From a virus, in the IMG/VR virus record IMGVR_UViG_3300047157_000217, positions 1 through 40,468 of that record: 40,468 nucleotides of DNA; one strand, written 5' to 3'. The first letter of the stretch is position 1. Each line of letters begins with the position of its first letter. A program made the translations under genes and the position numbers. Of the stretch, positions 28,785-36,998 are shown piece after piece. The notes below the pieces were generated by a model. That model saw nothing but the letters and a program-made list of their open reading frames with translations, was not told the origin of the DNA and searched no databases.

Positions 28785-29504
28785 ATGTCAAAGAATATCA
28801 TTTCTGAAAGAGTCGCCGAACAAATCAAGGAAAACGGCGTTAAATCTAAATTCATCATCAGGGGAAAGGCATTAACAGATCGACAGAAAAGATTTGCAGA
28901 ACTTGCCACTCACGAAGATACTAAAGTAATGTTTGTCTCAGGGCCCTCCGGTTCCACAAAAACTTATATGGCAGTATATTCAGCACTGCAATGCCTTAAG
29001 TCTTATAATGACCTAGAATTGCTTTATGTAAGAACTGCAATAGAAAGTGCAGATAAAGGCTTAGGAGCACTACCAGGCACCTTAGAGGAGAAAATAAACC
29101 CATATATGGTACCGCTAGAAGATAAGCTTACCGAGCTTTTGCCTCACAACAATACCTTAAGAGGTGAATTACTTAATAGCGGCAGGATATCTGCCATGCC
29201 TATAAATTTTCTTAGGGGTGCAAGCTGGGAAGATAAAATTGTAATTGCAGATGAATCTCAAAATTTCACTTTCAAAGAACTAGTCACCTTAATTACCAGG
29301 ATTGGTGAAAATACAAAACTTTTCATATGCGGAGATACCATGCAGAGTGACATAGGCCATAAAAGTGGATTCTCTGACATGTATAATATATTTAATGACG
29401 GAGAAAGTTCTCGCAAAGGAATACATTGTTTTGGATTTAAAGAATCTGACATATTAAGAAGTAAAATATTAAAATATATAATTAAAAAAATAAAAAGTGT
29501 GTAA
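28785..29504 (+). CDS. phoH: PhoH-like ATPase
   Basis: 239 residues. GPSGSTKT at 53-60 is the Walker A loop and IVIADES at 152-157 the Walker B; ALTDRQKRFAEL and LFICGDTMQSDIG complete the PhoH P-loop fold. PhoH proteins are a hallmark of marine phages and their role (RNA metabolism or phosphate response) is unsettled. The real start is 28785, not the in-frame ATG at 28719 that lies across the divergent promoter. TATAATAAT precedes the ATG. Confidence 0.85.
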   Translation: MSKNIISERVAEQIKENGVKSKFIIRGKALTDRQKRFAELATHEDTKVMFVSGPSGSTKTYMAVYSALQCLKSYNDLELLYVRTAIESADKGLGALPGTLEEKINPYMVPLEDKLTELLPHNNTLRGELLNSGRISAMPINFLRGASWEDKIVIADESQNFTFKELVTLITRIGENTKLFICGDTMQSDIGHKSGFSDMYNIFNDGESSRKGIHCFGFKESDILRSKILKYIIKKIKSV

Positions 29505-29512
29505 ATATTTTT
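29491..29512 (+). promoter_or_regulatory. candidate late promoter motif
   Basis: TAAAAAGTGTGTAAATATTT followed by TT abuts the ATG at 29513. Confidence 0.5.
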
Positions 29513-30136
29513 ATGGAAGAATTCTCTACTATAATCGCATCACTTATTACCTGCATAGGAACAATAGTTTCAGTCTACTTGGGGAAAGTAGTTCTTGAAA
29601 GAAAAAACAAATTAAACAAAGACCCTATTATATCAGATGCAGAGAATAGTGAAAATGTCTATGTTAGCCTTGAATATTTGATTGAAGTGTCTAATTGTGA
29701 CAGGGCATATGTAATGCAATTCCATAATGGAGGGCATTATGTTTCTGGTAAAAGTCAACAAAGATTTAGTTGTACTCACGAAGTATGTGCAAAAGGAATA
29801 AGTAAAGAATGTGAAAAATCCCAAAATCATCTCGTTTCTAATTTTAACCATTATGTAAAAGAGATACTAAGAAGCAAGGAATACACTTATATTAATATAG
29901 GAAAAATAAACGATCAATCTTTCAGGAACCTTTTAGAGTCAAAAGGAGTTCAGTCTATATATAATGTGCCATTAAAAACATTAGAAGGAAAAGTTATAGG
30001 TATACTGGGGCTTGATTATGTCAAAAAAAGACCTAATAATTGTATAGCGGAAATGTTTAAAGATATCCATACAAAAGAAGATCTTGATTCTTTTATGAGA
30101 CGGCAAGCTAGAACAATGACTGGTTATTTAATATAA
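29513..30136 (+). CDS. membrane-anchored GAF-domain protein
   Basis: 207 residues. Residues 5-27 (FSTIIASLITCIGTIVSVYL) form a membrane helix. From about residue 55 there is a GAF-like fold: CDRAYVMQFHNGGHYVSGKS, RFSCTHEVCAKGIS, an SKGVQSIYNVPLKTLEGKVI strand pair and GILGLDYVKK. GAF domains bind small ligands or act in dimeric sensors; several Cys could bind metal or respond to redox. I recall similar proteins near structural genes of marine T4-like phages. Role unknown. Confidence 0.65.
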   Translation: MEEFSTIIASLITCIGTIVSVYLGKVVLERKNKLNKDPIISDAENSENVYVSLEYLIEVSNCDRAYVMQFHNGGHYVSGKSQQRFSCTHEVCAKGISKECEKSQNHLVSNFNHYVKEILRSKEYTYINIGKINDQSFRNLLESKGVQSIYNVPLKTLEGKVIGILGLDYVKKRPNNCIAEMFKDIHTKEDLDSFMRRQARTMTGYLI

Positions 30137-30174
30137 AACTAGATATTTTTGCTTTTAATTATTATAATAATTAT

Positions 30175-30468
30175 ATGCAAAAAACATATTGTACAAGCTG
30201 CGGATCCAAAGTTGAATATTCATTAGCCAAGCCAAAATTTTGCTCGAGTTGCGGGGAACCCCTAGGTTTAATAGCTCATAGTAAAACTAGAACAGCAAGA
30301 ACTACGTCGGGTGATGGCGAGATCTCCGATGGAGATAGCACGAGCTATGCCCATGTGCCAAATGTAAGCAAGCTGCAGTATGATGTAGATTATGGCGATT
30401 TGTCATTAAAAAAACTCACAATAGAAGATCTTAAACAAGATGGGCAGCAACCAAGACGAAGAAGGTAG
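30175..30468 (+). CDS. zinc-ribbon protein
   Basis: 97 residues. C6-x2-C9 and C23-x2-C26 make a classic zinc ribbon, followed by a Thr/Asp/Ser linker and an acidic helix. It overlaps the sigma-like gene by 29 nt and may work with it in transcription, which is inference. Confidence 0.7.
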   Translation: MQKTYCTSCGSKVEYSLAKPKFCSSCGEPLGLIAHSKTRTARTTSGDGEISDGDSTSYAHVPNVSKLQYDVDYGDLSLKKLTIEDLKQDGQQPRRRR

Positions 30469-31150
30469 CAAGCCTTATGAATTTTTCTCTAAAGAAATTG
30501 ATCAAGAACTTAAAAAGAGAAAAAAGAATTGGTTTTTAACATCAGTTAATTGGATAGATTTTGATGATGTCTGCCAAATTATAAGGACACATATTTTCAG
30601 GAAATGGGATCAATGGGATCAAGAAAGACCATTAAAGCCATGGCTTAATAAAATTATATCAAATCAATTTAAAAATATATTAAGGAATTATTATAGTAAT
30701 TATGCTAGACCATGCCTTAATTGCCCCTTTAATCAAGATGCAGAACAAAATGGATGCTCTTTTACTGCTAGTAAAATTCAAGACTCAACTTGTCCTTTGT
30801 ATAAAAAATGGAACAATACTAAAAAACATGCATATAATATAAAAATAACTGTTCCTATTGACGGACATATACATGAACTTAAAGACGGTGTTGATAATTT
30901 AGCTAAGCCAATTGAAGAATCTGTAGAAAATTTGATATCAGCACTTAAAAAGGTTTTAAATAAAAGACAATTGCAGGCATTTGACCTTCTTTATGTAAAG
31001 AATCTACCAGATGAAGAAGTCGCCAAACAAATGGGATTTAAAAGTTCTGAATCAGGCAGAAAGGCTGGCTATAAGCAGATAAAAAATTTAAAAAATATAA
31101 TAAAAGAAAAGGCCGAAAAAATAATCGAAAAAGAAGATATCACCCTATAA
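30440..31150 (+). CDS. sigma-like transcription factor with a Cys4 insert
   Basis: 236 residues. Residues about 38-86 (WIDFDDVCQIIRTHIFRKWD then PWLNKIISNQFKNILRNYY) read as an ECF/gp55-like sigma region 2; about 165-215 (LNKRQLQAFDLLYVKNLPDE, EVAKQMGFKS) as a region 4 helix-turn-helix. Between them C92, C95, C106 and C118 could bind zinc. Distant sigma-like factors direct late transcription in T4-type phages. It is a strong candidate for recognising the late motif described here. Confidence 0.72.
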   Translation: MGSNQDEEGSKPYEFFSKEIDQELKKRKKNWFLTSVNWIDFDDVCQIIRTHIFRKWDQWDQERPLKPWLNKIISNQFKNILRNYYSNYARPCLNCPFNQDAEQNGCSFTASKIQDSTCPLYKKWNNTKKHAYNIKITVPIDGHIHELKDGVDNLAKPIEESVENLISALKKVLNKRQLQAFDLLYVKNLPDEEVAKQMGFKSSESGRKAGYKQIKNLKNIIKEKAEKIIEKEDITL

Positions 31151-31151
31151 A

Positions 31152-32201
31152 ATGAAACTAACAGACCAGCAGAAACAGTTGATTAGAGATTCTTTTAAAG
31201 AGAACCCAAGCCTTATAGGCTTAACAAGAAAAGTTTTCGACAATGAAGATTTAGACGGTAGATCAAAAGAAGGCAGAGCCGTAAAGAAATATCTTTCTCA
31301 ATTAAATCTTGACTACGAAACTACTGCATGGGACAAGCAAGACGATATCAATTTAACAGAAGAGCAGATCGATTTCATCAAAGCACAGGCAGAGAATGGG
31401 CTAAGTGCCTTCCAGATATCAGAAATCCTTTTTCCTGACATTAGTGTAAAAAGACTATCTAAGCATCATTTGTGCGTGTTAGAATTTCTAAGGAAATATG
31501 AGCCCGCATTTGTGCATGAAAGCGAAACAGGTGTGAATAGGGAATACGTTCCCCCTAAGATAATTCCTACTACTATATCTAAGATCAATGAACACTGCCA
31601 AGAAGAGATAAAAGAAGAAAGATTAAACCGTGAAGAGCTCGAATGTGTCGAGCAACTCAAAAAAAGACTTTCAGCACCTAGATTTATACAAATCATAAGC
31701 ACCTACAGCAACTTAAAGGATAGAGTCTTATTTGAGGCTGAATTCGTAAGAGCTACGTGGGATAAGCCTGATCTAACAAATGATGAGATTAATCTGTATA
31801 TTAATGTATGCGTCGATTATATTAACCTTAAGAATATATCGTCTCACATAGAAAAATTAAATGTAATGTTTAATGAAGTTCAAGATCAGCAAGATATGAC
31901 AGTTAGGTTAGCTGAAGTTCTTAAGTCTAAAACGGACGAGTACGATAAATGTGAAAAACGGATGGAATCTCTTATTAAAAAATTAAACGGAGATAGATCT
32001 GAGAGATTAAAAAATAGACAAAAAGAAAATGCATCCATACTATCTCTTGTGAGAAGTTTTCAAATAGAAGAAGAAAGACAGCAGATGGTTAAACTTGCTG
32101 AAATGCAGAAAAGGCTTGTCGAAGATGAAGCTGAAAGACTAGATAACATGGAGAGCTGGAAAGCAAAAATTTTAGGAATATCAAAGGAGGATATAATATG
32201 A
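31152..32201 (+). CDS. helical DNA-associated protein, unidentified
   Basis: 349 residues. The N-terminal 120 residues look like two helix-turn-helix-type units (KENPSLIGLTRKVFDNEDLD; ENGLSAFQISEILFPDISVK). A middle helical domain follows, and from about residue 230 a long coiled coil (VQDQQDMTVRLAEVLKSKTD then ERQQMVKLAEMQKRLVEDEA). A small-terminase or DNA-packaging adaptor role is possible but unproven. It follows the sigma-like gene by 1 nt. Confidence 0.55.
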   Translation: MKLTDQQKQLIRDSFKENPSLIGLTRKVFDNEDLDGRSKEGRAVKKYLSQLNLDYETTAWDKQDDINLTEEQIDFIKAQAENGLSAFQISEILFPDISVKRLSKHHLCVLEFLRKYEPAFVHESETGVNREYVPPKIIPTTISKINEHCQEEIKEERLNREELECVEQLKKRLSAPRFIQIISTYSNLKDRVLFEAEFVRATWDKPDLTNDEINLYINVCVDYINLKNISSHIEKLNVMFNEVQDQQDMTVRLAEVLKSKTDEYDKCEKRMESLIKKLNGDRSERLKNRQKENASILSLVRSFQIEEERQQMVKLAEMQKRLVEDEAERLDNMESWKAKILGISKEDII

Positions 32202-32449
32202 AACGAGTAGAACTACTAATAGGTGATCACGAATATAAAGCAATTCAAAAAATTTTTGAAAACGAAAAAGATTTTGAACCAATAGATGAAACTGACAAGA
32301 TTCTTGTTAAGGCTATGTCTGCAATCATTAGCCCAAATAATTTAGTCGAAGAAAATGTTGGAGGAGAAGAAACCAACAGCTTTTCAGCTAAAAAAATTGT
32401 ACAGCCAGAGTCTACGGAAATTACCGATAATACTAAAATTAAATTTTAA
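32198..32449 (+). CDS. hypothetical acidic protein
   Basis: 83 residues, MKRVELLIGDHEYKAIQKIF. ATGA overlap with the previous gene and a clear Shine-Dalgarno (AAGGAGG) before it. Function unknown. Confidence 0.6.
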   Translation: MKRVELLIGDHEYKAIQKIFENEKDFEPIDETDKILVKAMSAIISPNNLVEENVGGEETNSFSAKKIVQPESTEITDNTKIKF

Positions 32450-32458
32450 TATTCAGTA

Positions 32459-32478
32459 AAAAAGTGTAATTTACATAC
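32459..32478 (+). promoter_or_regulatory. candidate late promoter motif
   Basis: AAAAAGTGTAATTTACATAC abuts the ATG at 32479. No TTGACA box. Confidence 0.5.
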
Positions 32479-33756
32479 ATGGCCAACCAAACAATTACAC
32501 TTGGAAAAGATGTAACATCAATAAAATGGGTAAATGCGGGAAAAGAATTTTCCGTAGAAGAACTATATATTGATGGAGCACTGGTTTGGCCTGATGCTAA
32601 TTGGGCTAAGAATATAACTGTCAGCAACTTTAAGTACAGGAGTGGAGCAGGATACCATGGATTGATGAACTATTCTCCTTATGAGAAAACAAGCAAAAGA
32701 TGGTACAGCAAATCAGGAGAACCTTGGCCGCTATCATCTGATCATAACATATATAAACTTACAAAGAGAGCTGAAGGGTCAAAAACCCTGGGTACTCAAA
32801 TATATTATTATAATGTTAATAATGGCAATATTACTGCTTCTACTACTCAAGCCGAAGTAGATGCATTGAAAACAAAAAGAGCATGGAGTGTTAAGGGTGG
32901 CACAATACCGGCAAATAATCTGCCATTTGTGTATGGTGCAACTAAGGGCAGGGCAACACCTACAATAAAGTCGTCAGGGCAGCCAGGAGATGGGGACAAC
33001 ACCTGGTCTTCAGAGAACGAAGGAATCAATGGAACATATTATCCAATTTTTTACAGAGCTAAAAAAAATGATTCCATAACGAGCAAAGAGCAAGCAAGAC
33101 ATGGCTTTCTTTATACAAAAAACAGGCTACGTGTATCAAGCAGGAGGCCAAGCAGAAGTGGGTTTTATTTTACAGATAAAAAACAATCTTCTAGCGATTA
33201 TTTCACAGGAGTTTATACCAATAAATCATCGGCAGGCACATATATATTATTAGGAGTATATTACCCTAATTTTAGTGAGTCAGGAATTAGCGGGGGCTTA
33301 GATTTTAGATTTGAGCTAAGGGTGTTGGTTAGAGATTCTGAATATAAATTCGATGACACTCTTAAGAGTAGAGGGGATAGAATGGATTTATTTCAAGATA
33401 ATATATATTTTCAAAAGACATTAAGCCATCCAAATTTACCAGATCAAACAGTTAAAAGAGTTAACATTGGTAGATTTTCGTCACCCATACTATGGACGAC
33501 AGACAATTTTCCAGATGCCTCAAATGATTTCTACGGACCAATAGAAACTGGGTTTACATGGGAAATACCTATAGATCAAGAACCATGGATTAATGAATCA
33601 TTTAAATGGAAAAAAGAAGGAGGATCATGGTCTGCAGATAGGATTGACCATACATATTGGGCAGATGCTTACGATATAAATGATACTTCTAGCCTCCATA
33701 ATTTAACAAAAAACTTTGAAACAGATGGTATGAGTATAACAGCTGTACAGTCATGA
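32479..33756 (+). CDS. virion structural protein, fibre-associated
   Basis: 425 residues, beta-rich. The N-terminal LGKDVTSIKWVNAGKEFSVE and LYIDGALVWPDANW recall the small Ig-like module (..LY..G.LVWP) that opens many marine phage fibre proteins; the next gene has the parallel LWLDGEKIWP. The remainder is rich in Tyr, Trp, Ser and Gly with no family recognised. It overlaps the giant fibre gene by 4 nt. Confidence 0.6.
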   Translation: MANQTITLGKDVTSIKWVNAGKEFSVEELYIDGALVWPDANWAKNITVSNFKYRSGAGYHGLMNYSPYEKTSKRWYSKSGEPWPLSSDHNIYKLTKRAEGSKTLGTQIYYYNVNNGNITASTTQAEVDALKTKRAWSVKGGTIPANNLPFVYGATKGRATPTIKSSGQPGDGDNTWSSENEGINGTYYPIFYRAKKNDSITSKEQARHGFLYTKNRLRVSSRRPSRSGFYFTDKKQSSSDYFTGVYTNKSSAGTYILLGVYYPNFSESGISGGLDFRFELRVLVRDSEYKFDDTLKSRGDRMDLFQDNIYFQKTLSHPNLPDQTVKRVNIGRFSSPILWTTDNFPDASNDFYGPIETGFTWEIPIDQEPWINESFKWKKEGGSWSADRIDHTYWADAYDINDTSSLHNLTKNFETDGMSITAVQS

Positions 33757-36700
33757 GTGGTGGTTATGATAGATATGACTTGCACAGGCGAGTAGACCTC
33801 AGCAAGGTTGAGAGAATAGTATACATAGATGATGCAACAAAAGCAAATCTTGCAAGGTCCAATCTACTTTCGGGAACGATACCAAATATTGGCAGCAAAA
33901 TTGCAGGAGCTCAATATGATATAGGAACTATATTAGAAAAAAAATCTGGTAACCTATACTCGAATCCCGATATTCCTGATGGTTCAGAATTGTGGCTTGA
34001 CGGAGAAAAAATATGGCCATTCTATAGAGAGATAAAAGAGAGGATTGGCATCGTTTGCTCACCTTGGTTTCAAGGTATCCAGGGTATGGGGTATAGTGTA
34101 GCTGTAGCTGACGAAGGAGCAACAAACGCACTTGCGGTTGGATGTCCGATGGCAGAAAAGTCTGGACTAGCAGAGGCATTTACCTTTAATCTACTTGGAG
34201 AGAAAAGCATAGACTTAATTGGATACGGAGGCCTTCAGGCGGGCGGTTTTGCGGCACACGACTATCTAGGCGCAAGTGTTGATATAAATTATAACGGTAC
34301 CGTAATGGCCATAGGGGCACACCAGCATGTTACTAGCTACTGCAGGGCACAAAGTGGTTATGTAAAGGTTAAGCATTTAGTAGATCAAGAAGTAGAAAAA
34401 GTTGAAAAACTAAACAGAATGTTTGGACCAAAGACTAGAAGCTATACCACTATAGAGAAAAAATGGGTAGATAAGGGACAAATAATAGGAGGAGAGGAAT
34501 ATGACAGACTTGGATTCAAAGTAAAGTTAAGCCAAGACGGAAACACGCTTGCTGTCTCTGCAGTCCACAACGTTCAAGGTATTTGTCAAAAAGATAGACT
34601 AGGAAATTTTACTCCTAGAAATTTTCATAAAGGGAGGGTTAAGGTATATACATACAATGCCGGAGCAGACACCTGGGAACAAAAAGGCTCTACACTGGAA
34701 GGAGTAGAAGATTGGGAGGGTTTCGGCATAGGTCTTGACATGACACCTGATGGAGACTGCATAGTGGTCGGGTCACCTTACTATCAATGCCCCTGGGGAG
34801 AAAGAATAGGAAGGGCTCAAGTTTTTAAATATAGCGGAGGGGACTGGAAGAGGGTTGGTAGGTCTCTTACCCCTGCAAACTACAATCCTAAGGCTACATT
34901 TGACGAAGAGAGTTATCAATTTTTACATAAACATACTTATACTACTGGAAATAATGCAGGAACTGAAGGTCCGAGCCAAAAAGAACTTTATACTCGGGGG
35001 AATTTTGGAAAGTCAGTAGCAATTAATGGTGACGGTACAATGGTTGCAGTCTCAGCACCAAATGTAAAAGCTGGAGCAAGATTTATGTCAGTTTATGGGT
35101 GGAATATAGATACCCAGTTTTCATATACAGACAATGCATGGAGCGGGCATAGCTCAATTACCAGCACGGGTCAGAGCAGTCCTGGTCATGAGGTTGCACT
35201 TAATGATGCAGGTAACATTTTGGCATATTCTACACCCGGAGCCGGAGAGGTTCCTGTTGGCTTTTCAGATACTGCATGGCTAACTGGAAGGGTTGAAGTT
35301 TGCTACTGGAATGTGACTGCCTGGAAGGAATTCTATACAAGTCATGGCCCTGGCTCGGGAAGTATGCTTTCAAAAATTGATCTTAGCCCTAGTGGTAGAT
35401 ATATAGCTATGGGTTCTCCTGCTGCTCCAGACAGAACTAGCCCAGGATGGGATTATTTTGTCCGGAATTCTGCTCCAACCTTTGGTGCAGTAAGGGTTTG
35501 CGATTTAAGCAATTCAGTGAAAAACATGAGCTTGCCAGTAGGTGGAACATCTCACAGCTTTGCAAACTTGACTGCATTCTCAACTGCCGCAACTGAAGAT
35601 GCGGATATATGCCCTGATGACCCTAGTAAAAAAGAACCGAATAAAGATGAACCCCACGAGGAAGAGGCTGGGAGTGATGAAGAAACTATTTCAAAAAAAG
35701 TAGAAGACCCAGACCAAGAAAATCCTGCAAATGATCCACCAGGAAGCCCTCCGGCAGATATTGGAGAACCAGAAATCATTGAAGTAGAAGAAGATGACGG
35801 ATCAGGCAATACGGTAAAAGTAAAAAAGCAAGTCCATGTAACTGAAGAGAAGAAAGTAGTATATGTCACTGAATGGATAGATCCCGATAATTGTGAATGC
35901 GAAATTAGTTCTGGTAAGAAAAACACAACAAAAGTCCAGCAGGTTTATGTTCCGCCAGAAGATGGCGTGCTAATTAAGCGGGACGGATCTACTCAGACCA
36001 TTACAAAAAATCAACCTGTAAATGTGCCACCAGGAGGTACAACATTTACTAGAAGGCCTCCAGGTAAAAAAAGAAAAACACCTCCTTCTCAGGGAATAGA
36101 GTGTCCGTTTTTGGATAATTGGCACCCTTTAACACATAATGATTGCAAATATTATGACCCCGACAGACCAAAGCCAAGAGATGTATTAGGCAAGAAAACT
36201 GACAAGGGTACATATAATAGTAGTAAAACAACAATTACTAAAACTGCAACTAAAAGGGGTTATGTAACAAAAGAAAATAACCCTCCTGACCAAAGAGTAA
36301 GGCCTGAAATATTTAATCCAGGCGATACATTTAATGTAGGTCCGGGAGAAACTGTTTATTTTGAGGGAGGAGATGATGATGATGCGGGTTATGACGGCGG
36401 CTCATACATAACTGATTCAGGGAAAGAAGTTTCTCCGTCTAATGTTTTAAGTAACCCAGACTCAGGAAGGCAGAACAATACAACAGAGGTTGTTGTCATA
36501 CAAAAAGAAAAAAGCTGTGCAGAGTACTGCAAATGTTTAAAAGTTTCAGAAAATGGAACAGTTCAAGAGATTGATATCAGAGATGAAGATATCAACTTAG
36601 AGCCTGGAGATACTTTATTTAGAGGTAATGAAAAAAAGATTAGCCAAGAAGATCCGGCCCAAGAAAGTGTTGGGTATGAAGGAGGAACACATACTAATAC

Positions 36701-36998
36701 TGGGGGTCATAGTGTTGATCCATCAACGGAACCTTACGAATCAGGCAACCCCAGCTCTGGCCCTTTTCTTTCTAATTCAAATGGAGGCACGACAAATAAC
36801 ACGACAGGAGATACCGAATATCGACCTGTAAATAATGCAATAGTTCAAAAAGCTGATGGAACAGTGGTTAAGTATAAAGTTGACGAAGATAATATATCAA
36901 GTATCACTCTTAAGCCAGGAGACACAATTTTTGAAGACACAGCTCCTCCTGCAGACCGCTCGATTTTCCCCCATAACTACAGGAGAGACTGGTGTTAA
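33753..36998 (+). CDS. giant fibre protein, N-terminal part with beta-propeller
   Basis: 1081 codons to a stop just after a C5 run; the protein probably continues in the next frame. Residues about 110-620 hold seven FG-GAP-like blades, each with D/N.G....(V)(A)(V)..P, for example LSQDGNTLAVSAVHN, MTPDGDCIVVGSPYY, INGDGTMVAVSAPN and LSPSGRYIAMGSPAA: a seven-bladed propeller. Then come an acidic Pro-rich linker, Cys-containing loops, and the first of a set of tandem repeats built on (V)PPG....(D)G and L.PGDT.F.G. It is likely a host-surface-binding appendage. Confidence 0.7.
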   Translation: MSGGYDRYDLHRRVDLSKVERIVYIDDATKANLARSNLLSGTIPNIGSKIAGAQYDIGTILEKKSGNLYSNPDIPDGSELWLDGEKIWPFYREIKERIGIVCSPWFQGIQGMGYSVAVADEGATNALAVGCPMAEKSGLAEAFTFNLLGEKSIDLIGYGGLQAGGFAAHDYLGASVDINYNGTVMAIGAHQHVTSYCRAQSGYVKVKHLVDQEVEKVEKLNRMFGPKTRSYTTIEKKWVDKGQIIGGEEYDRLGFKVKLSQDGNTLAVSAVHNVQGICQKDRLGNFTPRNFHKGRVKVYTYNAGADTWEQKGSTLEGVEDWEGFGIGLDMTPDGDCIVVGSPYYQCPWGERIGRAQVFKYSGGDWKRVGRSLTPANYNPKATFDEESYQFLHKHTYTTGNNAGTEGPSQKELYTRGNFGKSVAINGDGTMVAVSAPNVKAGARFMSVYGWNIDTQFSYTDNAWSGHSSITSTGQSSPGHEVALNDAGNILAYSTPGAGEVPVGFSDTAWLTGRVEVCYWNVTAWKEFYTSHGPGSGSMLSKIDLSPSGRYIAMGSPAAPDRTSPGWDYFVRNSAPTFGAVRVCDLSNSVKNMSLPVGGTSHSFANLTAFSTAATEDADICPDDPSKKEPNKDEPHEEEAGSDEETISKKVEDPDQENPANDPPGSPPADIGEPEIIEVEEDDGSGNTVKVKKQVHVTEEKKVVYVTEWIDPDNCECEISSGKKNTTKVQQVYVPPEDGVLIKRDGSTQTITKNQPVNVPPGGTTFTRRPPGKKRKTPPSQGIECPFLDNWHPLTHNDCKYYDPDRPKPRDVLGKKTDKGTYNSSKTTITKTATKRGYVTKENNPPDQRVRPEIFNPGDTFNVGPGETVYFEGGDDDDAGYDGGSYITDSGKEVSPSNVLSNPDSGRQNNTTEVVVIQKEKSCAEYCKCLKVSENGTVQEIDIRDEDINLEPGDTLFRGNEKKISQEDPAQESVGYEGGTHTNTGGHSVDPSTEPYESGNPSSGPFLSNSNGGTTNNTTGDTEYRPVNNAIVQKADGTVVKYKVDEDNISSITLKPGDTIFEDTAPPADRSIFPHNYRRDWC

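Noticed and set aside
36966-36975. Programmed +1 ribosomal frameshift at CCC-C in the fibre gene
   Set aside because: Possible mechanically, but two further breaks of the same sense at G-runs and none of the usual stimulators favour sequencing error or run-length variation.
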